From a virus, in the IMG/VR virus record IMGVR_UViG_3300037189_006675, positions 1 through 36,672 of that record: DNA of 36,672 bases; one strand, given 5' to 3'. The notes below the pieces were generated by a model. That model saw nothing but the letters and a program-made list of their open reading frames with translations, was not told where the DNA came from and did not search any database. The position numbers and the translations under genes are program-made. Of the stretch, positions 30,686 through 36,672 are shown piece after piece. The first letter of the stretch is position 1. The number at the start of each line of letters is the position of its first letter.

Positions 30686-33129
30686 ACAGAGGCGGTTGCA
30701 ACTGTGGACTTGTTGACTGTTCCTACGTAGAAGTTGTTTTGAATAGCCGCCAACGATGGTGATACCGAGGTACTAAGGAAATCGGACGAAGTTGAGTCTC
30801 TTCGAACAACACGGTAAGTTGTAGAGGAGATGACACCAGTGATGAGTCCAGAAGAAACAAGATTAACAGCTCCCAAATCGGACGCCGTTGCTCCGAGACT
30901 GAACGATTGTCCAACGGTAATGTTGTTAGTCCCCGTACGAAGTATCACTGTAGCCACGGGGTAGTTGTTGTTTCCTCCCGTTATTGGGTTAGGAAGCAGC
31001 ATCGTTCTGCTGGTATCTGAGACAGAATAAACCGTATAAGATTGAGACGTAGGCAAATTAAGCGGAACAAATCCCGTAGTCAAATAGTCTTTCAAAGCCA
31101 CTTCAGCTGCGGATAGCGCAACAGAGTTAAATGGTTTGATGGCGCTTACTGCAGTCGCTGTGATAGCGGTAATAGCTGGGTCTGTATATGTGGTTGGCGC
31201 GGCGGCTTGTTCAACTTGGAACGCGTCAAAGAAAAATGTATTGTTTGTTGTCGTACCGCCCAAAGTTACGCGAACAGCTGGGGCGGCGTAAACGGCATCT
31301 GATGGCGCAGTTGCAGTGACTGAAACACGAAACCACGTAGTGTTTGATGCATTTGTTGTTACAGAGCCGAGGTTAAAGTATCTAGACGCGTCGGCGGATG
31401 TGTATGATCCATCAAGTTTGTGCCAATAAATAACTGCAGTTACATTTGTCATTGTAAATCCGCCAGCGTTAGCGTAAAAAGAATACGAGTACGTAGACAA
31501 CGCGGTAACTGGAACCATCTTTGATGCGGCTGAAACTATGTCAGGACCAGCGCCAGATACGTATAACGTCGTGCCTGCAAGAATTGTTCCACCGCTAACA
31601 GGAGAACTTAATGTAATGTTTGAGTTATTGCTCGGGATTGCAGAAACATATGCGCCAATAGGTACAAAAGGAGTACCGTTAGTAGGGTCGTTGATAACGT
31701 AATCATTGGGTCGGGCCGACGAGTAAATTACCGGAATCACAGTAGCACCAGCGGATACATCAGCCGATGTGACAACATACCTAATTGAACTCTGAACTTC
31801 AACAGTTTGAGTCGCCGTTGTCTTTACTTGCAATGCGCCGTTATCCGAATACGCAGTCTGCAAATTGCTCGCACTTGTACCAACAAAATGCCGTCCAACC
31901 CGGGACAGTGTTACCGCTGGAGTTGATGATATTGTCGGCGAAACTCTCCAATAAGGTGATACGCGAGGACCTTCAATTGAAGAAGCTGCATTGAGATCCG
32001 GAATTAAATTGGTTTCAGAAGTAGCAACTGCCGCGTTGTATCCTGTAAATAGTTCAGTTGCCAATCCAATCCCGAAAGTAGAACCTTTGTTTTGGTACAG
32101 GCGGATGATGTTTCTAAGCAATTTGCGGTTCAAAAACACATCGTTATTCAAGCGTGCAGGGTTAAACCCAAGTTCTCGCAAAAATAGATCTAACAACTTT
32201 TTGTCAATTTGTTTTGATGATGTTCGACTAAATACTAAATCAGCTGCTGTCCGATAGGTATCGTAATGAAACGCAAACAGGCTTATGAATTTTTCAAGGT
32301 CAGTGTTGTATGCGTTACGCGAATTGGTTTTATATATATCAGGAAGATTGTTTAGCATCCACTGAGTGGTGCTTCGGTTTTTATCGTATAAGAGTTTTCC
32401 GTAATTAGAATCTCTGTCTGTGCTTCGGTACCAACCGTAGTCTTTAGTGAAGACTTGCGAAAAATCACGGATTTTTCTACTAGAAGTTGATCCAACCGAA
32501 TCAATAACAAACAAAGAATAGTACGCCTCTAACCCTTGCGTAGTAGACGTTCCAGTGACTCCGTACCCCGGGTTAGTACTAGTAGCGGTTGTAGAGCCAG
32601 TATCAAATATATGATAACTGGCATTAACCCCGAGAGAGTCAGTTGGGGTTGGAACACCGTAAGCAACAGCAAAAGGGGATATCCAAATAACATCACCATT
32701 GCGAAAACACATAGCGTCACCGCCAGTGCCGCTGACGCCGTTGCTCGACGCAGGGTCTGGGGAGGTAACAATAAATTGCGTGGAACTTGGGGTGGAAGTA
32801 ACTGCGGTTCCGCCGTATACGTTCAAAACACTCAAAAACCCTGAGTTTACGTTTTGAACAAACACTGTCTGGCCCACGGTAAGATTGTGCGCAGCAGAAG
32901 TTGTGTACGTAATAACTCCGGAAGCACCAGTTGCTACAGTTATATTTAAGTGATCTTCGTAAGCATTACCGTTCGTACCTCGCGTTACGAACATGTACGT
33001 GTAGTCGTATGTGCGGATAGTGCTACTGCCGGTTGAGTTAGCAACGCCAACGTTTATTTGATTAACGCCGTAATTAGTTGGGCGACTCTTTACAACTATG
33101 TTTGCAAGATCAAGATCAGACAACGCCAT
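30682..33129 (-). CDS. Tail protein I-like baseplate protein with carbohydrate-binding-like C-terminus
   Basis: 815 residues. A central helical region (MLNNLPDIYKTNSRN through KLLDLFLRELGFNPARL to NIIRLYQNKGSTFGIGLATE) is typical of the P2 gpI/phage tail protein I group, which connects the baseplate to tail fibres. The N-terminal part is Ser/Thr/Gly-rich and beta-rich. The C-terminal third has jelly-roll-like strands (SYSFYANAGG, TWFRVSVTATAP, FFFDAFQVEQ) like carbohydrate-binding modules, so host surface glycan contact is likely. It overlaps the baseplate J stop as TAATG. Confidence 0.82.
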   Translation of the reverse strand: MALSDLDLANIVVKSRPTNYGVNQINVGVANSTGSSTIRTYDYTYMFVTRGTNGNAYEDHLNITVATGASGVITYTTSAAHNLTVGQTVFVQNVNSGFLSVLNVYGGTAVTSTPSSTQFIVTSPDPASSNGVSGTGGDAMCFRNGDVIWISPFAVAYGVPTPTDSLGVNASYHIFDTGSTTATSTNPGYGVTGTSTTQGLEAYYSLFVIDSVGSTSSRKIRDFSQVFTKDYGWYRSTDRDSNYGKLLYDKNRSTTQWMLNNLPDIYKTNSRNAYNTDLEKFISLFAFHYDTYRTAADLVFSRTSSKQIDKKLLDLFLRELGFNPARLNNDVFLNRKLLRNIIRLYQNKGSTFGIGLATELFTGYNAAVATSETNLIPDLNAASSIEGPRVSPYWRVSPTISSTPAVTLSRVGRHFVGTSASNLQTAYSDNGALQVKTTATQTVEVQSSIRYVVTSADVSAGATVIPVIYSSARPNDYVINDPTNGTPFVPIGAYVSAIPSNNSNITLSSPVSGGTILAGTTLYVSGAGPDIVSAASKMVPVTALSTYSYSFYANAGGFTMTNVTAVIYWHKLDGSYTSADASRYFNLGSVTTNASNTTWFRVSVTATAPSDAVYAAPAVRVTLGGTTTNNTFFFDAFQVEQAAAPTTYTDPAITAITATAVSAIKPFNSVALSAAEVALKDYLTTGFVPLNLPTSQSYTVYSVSDTSRTMLLPNPITGGNNNYPVATVILRTGTNNITVGQSFSLGATASDLGAVNLVSSGLITGVISSTTYRVVRRDSTSSDFLSTSVSPSLAAIQNNFYVGTVNKSTVATASV

Positions 33130-34649
33130 TAGCTACCGCCACCAGATGTAGTAACAGTGAAGTTCTGCGCATCCCACTTTGGCACTTCGTTTACATAGAA
33201 ATAAACCACACTGTTAGGAGTGGTCGATACAGTTGCGGAGGACGTTGTACGGCGTTCAAACCCTGTAATTGTTACGTCGTTGACTCCATCAACAGCTTTT
33301 ACAACTTTGTAAATATCTGACTGGTAGATTACATCGTTAAATGTCACATTATCAAACGATAAATAATTTTGCAAAGCGCTTAGCACATTAGCTTGCACAG
33401 CTGAGTTACTCGCTGTTGGAACACAGACAATGTTCAAAGTAAGAGCCGGGTATGCAAGGGCGCCGTTCAATACCGTAAGAGCAGTACCCGGCGGAGTTTT
33501 TCCTGTGAAATAGGTTTTCACAGTAGCTAACGCTGTGGAGTCGAGTGAGTTATTCCAGTTGTTGCCCATAACAAACAAAATGATCGAGTTATAGTTATCT
33601 GCAATTGCATTGGCTTTAGAAACCACAGAAGACGATTGCACACCTAGGCTCGCATAATCAGATAGCGAAACCGCACGGTTCAACGCACGCAAGCTAAGCG
33701 GAGCGTTAATACGAATAGAGTCCGTTGACTCTGGGTCAGAACCATAAATAACTGCGGTAGCCGTTGTGTTGCTAAATGACGCATACGCGTTCAAATCCGA
33801 ACCACCGCTGTTAGACAGTACTTGAGTGATGGTCGAAGCACCCACATTACCCTTCGACCCTTGACCCTTACGATACGAAGCAAAAATGGGTGAGTTAGCC
33901 GGAGGAATTTTTCCTGAAACACCGTCACCAAAACGAATATTCAAAATGCCGTTGCCGTCATAGTAGGTAGAAAACTTAACGTCAGTTGAGTTGTAGTCAA
34001 TTAAGTTATCTACTTTGGAGTATGTGGTACCTCCAGAAACAACGCCACCAGACAATGTTCCGCCTACAGTAACGCCTACTGAAGATGCATACACAAGGCT
34101 GTCATTGTAAATTGGGTACGTCTGATCAGGTGTGCCATCCGATACAGCGACTTGCGTTGTAGCAACTGTCTGACCTTCAGTTAGCAAAATAGTCGTAGTG
34201 GCTGCGACGGTGCTTGCAATAGTTACAGGGGTAGTACCTAAATACTCAAAGTAGATGTAATTTCCATTAGTATCAGACGCGCTAGTGGAAAATTGAGCAA
34301 GTGTCTTAACTTCCGTAGTAGATGCCGTTCCAATAGACGTGGCCACGACGTTGAATTGTGCGGGTACCGGCTCAACAGGGGTATAACCAAACAACCGCGC
34401 AAGATTCAACACCGTCTCACGTTGAGTAGCGGTAGAAATAAAACCTTCATTTGCGGAGCGGTCAATGTAATAATTGAGAATGTCTCCCATGTAAGAGAAC
34501 AGCTCGATCAGCACAATACCAAAGTCATTGGCGTCGCGAGAAGTCCACTGGGGAGCAAAGTTAGGTATCAGATTAATAAGGTCATCGCGGATAGATGTGT
34601 AGTCTCGCGACTGGTACTCAATTTGCGGTATGTAGTAACTATCAGCCAT
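33129..34649 (-). CDS. Baseplate J-like protein
   Basis: 506 residues. The opening YYIPQIEYQSRDYTSIRDDL and later SYMGDILNYYIDRSANEGF and ETVLNLARLFGYTP are hallmarks of the baseplate J/gp47/T4 gp6 family. It forms the wedge ring of a contractile-tail baseplate. The C-terminal half holds the repeated beta domains typical of the family. It overlaps the gp25-like gene by 8 bases and precedes the tail protein I gene, the usual order. Confidence 0.93.
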   Translation of the reverse strand: MADSYYIPQIEYQSRDYTSIRDDLINLIPNFAPQWTSRDANDFGIVLIELFSYMGDILNYYIDRSANEGFISTATQRETVLNLARLFGYTPVEPVPAQFNVVATSIGTASTTEVKTLAQFSTSASDTNGNYIYFEYLGTTPVTIASTVAATTTILLTEGQTVATTQVAVSDGTPDQTYPIYNDSLVYASSVGVTVGGTLSGGVVSGGTTYSKVDNLIDYNSTDVKFSTYYDGNGILNIRFGDGVSGKIPPANSPIFASYRKGQGSKGNVGASTITQVLSNSGGSDLNAYASFSNTTATAVIYGSDPESTDSIRINAPLSLRALNRAVSLSDYASLGVQSSSVVSKANAIADNYNSIILFVMGNNWNNSLDSTALATVKTYFTGKTPPGTALTVLNGALAYPALTLNIVCVPTASNSAVQANVLSALQNYLSFDNVTFNDVIYQSDIYKVVKAVDGVNDVTITGFERRTTSSATVSTTPNSVVYFYVNEVPKWDAQNFTVTTSGGGS

Positions 34650-35085
34650 TCCAACTCACCTGTAACGTATCTCCGGAGGGGGTTACTGAACTCTGTGACA
34701 GTGAAACTTTGTCTTCTGTGCCGTCTGGTGTTACGTAGATGACTGTCACTGTTAGATATCCTGTATTCCGGTCATAATTATACAGGGTATCTTTCAAATT
34801 AATCTCCGGTGCCCACCGGATAAAAGCTTCTGAAACGGTCTCCCGCAGGAGATCAACAGCCGAATCCATGTTCTCAAAGAGGAGCGTGTCGTTAAGGGAA
34901 GCTCCATATCGGTCATACCAGACGCGACTACCCCGGTTGGTCAGCAATAGAGTAATCACTTTGTTCCGCCATGCGGCAGCACTTTGGGAGTCCACGTAGC
35001 TGACGGCCCCGGACGGAGAAAAACTAAAGGGTATATCGATCACACGACTGCTTACAACGCCTTTTTGGTTGTAATAATACGTCAT
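34642..35085 (-). CDS. T4 gp25-like baseplate wedge protein
   Basis: 147 residues. ITLLLTNRGSRVWYDRYGAS followed by ENMDSAVDLLRETVSEAFIRWAPE matches the GPW/gp25 family of baseplate wedge proteins in contractile tails and related injection machines. AGAGGAGAGACT before the ATG supplies the binding site within the end of the fibre gene, which it overlaps by 4 bases. With the J-like gene it shows that the phage is a myovirus. Confidence 0.88.
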   Translation of the reverse strand: MTYYYNQKGVVSSRVIDIPFSFSPSGAVSYVDSQSAAAWRNKVITLLLTNRGSRVWYDRYGASLNDTLLFENMDSAVDLLRETVSEAFIRWAPEINLKDTLYNYDRNTGYLTVTVIYVTPDGTEDKVSLSQSSVTPSGDTLQVSWNG

Positions 35086-36672
35086 AGTCTCTCCTCTAGT
35101 GCTTTGATTCGATCTTGCTGTTCTTGTACAACCGCCAATAATGCCGCAACAATTCCATTTAAGTTGTAATACTCAGGTAAACCGTCGTCTGAATAGGATG
35201 CTAATTCCGGCGCTTTATCCGCAATGTCTTCAGCAATAAACCCTAAGTGAATTTTACTTGAGTCTTCATTCGGGTTGATAGAATGAAAACTAACCGGAGA
35301 TAACGATAGGACTTTTTTATAATCAAATTCTTTTTCGGTTTGTATTTTTTCGGGAAGCACGGAGTCAGAAAGTGCGTTGGTATAAAGAGAAGAAATATTA
35401 GACTTTAATTTTTGAGTAGACCCTGCTCTTACAATTCTTCCGCCGGAAAGCACTGAAATATTTGCAGATAATCCTGCCCGCACGTCTTGATAGACATACG
35501 GCGCAATTAAGTTTGAAAGATCACTCGCTGCTGGGCTTGTTCCTAACCAAACTTCTCCTCCGTAAGGATTCAAAGTTAATTTTGAAACGTCATTATGGTA
35601 GTAGGATTGAATGTCCCGCATACCAAATCTCATCGCGCCATCGGCGCCGGAATTTGTTTCGTTACCAATTTGTAGAGGAAAATTGGTAGACGTAATATCT
35701 GAAGTTCCTACATTGTTTCTTCTAACGTATATACGAGAGTCATTATCATCGTTTATATAAGTTCCGCCCCCAGAGCCTAAATAAACTCGCCCAGTATCCG
35801 CGTAGTTACCTAAATAAACGTGAGGGGATCCGCCAGATTTAATGTTAACTCTTGACCCACCAAGACCAGTAACAGTTAGATCACTGGACGACATAGATAT
35901 GAGAGAAGCGGCGGAAGACGCTGCTATAGAAACTACCCCGTTAGCAAAATACATGTAAGGGTATAGACTTCTATTGGTAGATGGGGTACTACCGTAATGT
36001 ATTAAGAGACTACCGTTGTCATCCCCTAGCATTTGTCCAATGACAGACCCAGAAGACCCAGCAAAACTTATGGAGTTAGTAGAACTTGATATAACAACTC
36101 TTCGACCAGAAGAGTTTGTTTGCAAGTTTGCTCCAGTAACTGTCCCCCCAGTTATAACTGCCCCGTTAATATAAGCGCCCGCAATGTTAAAAGCATCAAT
36201 TGCATTTGCACTGAGCCTATCTCCAGTGATGGATCCCGCAGCAATTTTTGACGCAACAACAGCATTAGCCGCCAAAAGATCAGTAGTAATTGTGCCTGCA
36301 GTTATTTTGCTAGCATCAATTGTGCCCGCTTGAATTCGAGCAGCCGCGAGATATCCGGTAGAAATTGTGTTAGCGTCAATTGAATCAATTGCTTGGTAGC
36401 CTAACCCAAAGTCAACCCACGTTGTTCCATCCCATTGTTTTGGGCGGTTACCGCTTCCAGAATTAAACCAAATATCACCTACCGCCAACGCTGTTGGGGT
36501 AGTACTTTGCCTAAATACTCTATTTTTACCGTTGGCCGATGTTTGAGCTGCATCCGCAGCAGCTTTTGCCGCCGCAATGGACGTGTCTTTTACATCAGCC
36601 CATGCGGTACCTGTGTAAATATATAAACGGTTATCATCATCTGTGTCAAACCAGATATCGCCTTCATTGAAG
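35082..36672 (-). CDS. Tail fibre with S74 chaperone domain (5'-truncated)
   Basis: At least 530 residues are visible and the frame stays open to the window edge, so the N-terminus lies outside. Two GDIWF...W.D repeats (the second is GDIWFNSGSGN) lie at the visible start, then ASKITAGTI-type hexapeptide-like repeats, a beta-rich shaft and a C-terminal S74 intramolecular chaperone: STQKLKSNIS with the Ser/Lys dyad, SPVSFHSI, LGFIAEDIADKAPE and a coiled coil to the end. S74 domains cleave themselves off after trimer folding. An in-frame TTG near 36488 has no strong case as the real start. Confidence 0.87.
   Translation of the reverse strand, partial: FNEGDIWFDTDDDNRLYIYTGTAWADVKDTSIAAAKAAADAAQTSANGKNRVFRQSTTPTALAVGDIWFNSGSGNRPKQWDGTTWVDFGLGYQAIDSIDANTISTGYLAAARIQAGTIDASKITAGTITTDLLAANAVVASKIAAGSITGDRLSANAIDAFNIAGAYINGAVITGGTVTGANLQTNSSGRRVVISSSTNSISFAGSSGSVIGQMLGDDNGSLLIHYGSTPSTNRSLYPYMYFANGVVSIAASSAASLISMSSSDLTVTGLGGSRVNIKSGGSPHVYLGNYADTGRVYLGSGGGTYINDDNDSRIYVRRNNVGTSDITSTNFPLQIGNETNSGADGAMRFGMRDIQSYYHNDVSKLTLNPYGGEVWLGTSPAASDLSNLIAPYVYQDVRAGLSANISVLSGGRIVRAGSTQKLKSNISSLYTNALSDSVLPEKIQTEKEFDYKKVLSLSPVSFHSINPNEDSSKIHLGFIAEDIADKAPELASYSDDGLPEYYNLNGIVAALLAVVQEQQDRIKALEERL

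Noticed and set aside
1-36672. CRISPR array, insertion sequence, integrase or attachment site
   Set aside because: No regularly spaced repeats, transposase motifs, tyrosine or serine recombinase motifs, or tRNA-end duplication were seen in the window.

Overview
The window looks like a stretch of a tailed dsDNA phage (Caudoviricetes) with a contractile (myovirus-type) tail, infecting an actinobacterium. The phage identity rests on a T4 gp25-like protein, a baseplate J-like protein, a tail protein I and an S74-chaperoned tail fibre, together with a complete phage-style replication and recombination set and an M15 endolysin. The actinobacterial host is inferred from a WhiB regulator, a DUF7455-type zinc protein, an FmdB-type zinc ribbon and a SpoVS-like protein. 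Base composition looks moderate by eye (not calculated), unlike high-GC Streptomyces or Mycobacterium phages, so a low-GC (for example freshwater) actinobacterial host is plausible. No capsid, portal, terminase or integrase gene is visible, and both ends cut through genes.

Layout. From 1 to 1300 three genes run rightward: a 5'-truncated RmlB-like sugar-nucleotide dehydratase and two small cysteine-rich proteins. They end at a bidirectional terminator (1310-1343). Everything else except one tRNA runs leftward. Reading in transcription order from the right edge: tail fibre, gp25-like wedge, baseplate J and tail protein I (36672 to 30682). A consensus-like promoter at 30658-30685, whose -35 box contains the stop codon of the last tail gene, then starts the early operon. 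This holds a candidate winged-helix initiator, DnaC-like loader, SWIM protein, DnaB-like helicase, DnaG-like primase, DUF1599 protein, FmdB ribbon, SNF2 helicase, RHH and MerR-like regulators, candidate ssDNA-binding protein, family A DNA polymerase, RecA, two PD-(D/E)XK nucleases plus a Cas4/RecB-like nuclease, WhiB, RuvC-like resolvase and SpoVS-like protein (30633 to 13828). Genes are packed with 1-4 nt stop/start overlaps.

A terminator at 13428-13455 and a new promoter separate this from a metallophosphoesterase unit and a run of unrecognised genes (13070 to 8684). A tRNA-Ile(UAU) lies on the opposite strand at 8607-8683. The left block (8559 to 1352) carries a conserved cysteine-rich protein, a nucleotidyltransferase-fold protein, an M15 endolysin, a GT-A glycosyltransferase, a HAD-like protein, a two-part protein with TGT/DpdA-like features, and a monomeric class II (B12-dependent) ribonucleotide reductase.

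Together the phage makes its own dNTPs, primes, unwinds, copies and recombines its DNA, and carries several host-type regulators. The most open question is the enzyme set around 1-7747 (NDP-sugar dehydratase, glycosyltransferase, nucleotidyltransferase, HAD-like and TGT-like proteins), which could make a modified nucleotide, a glycosylated virion or a modified tRNA. All functions are read from motifs by eye; no database search was run.
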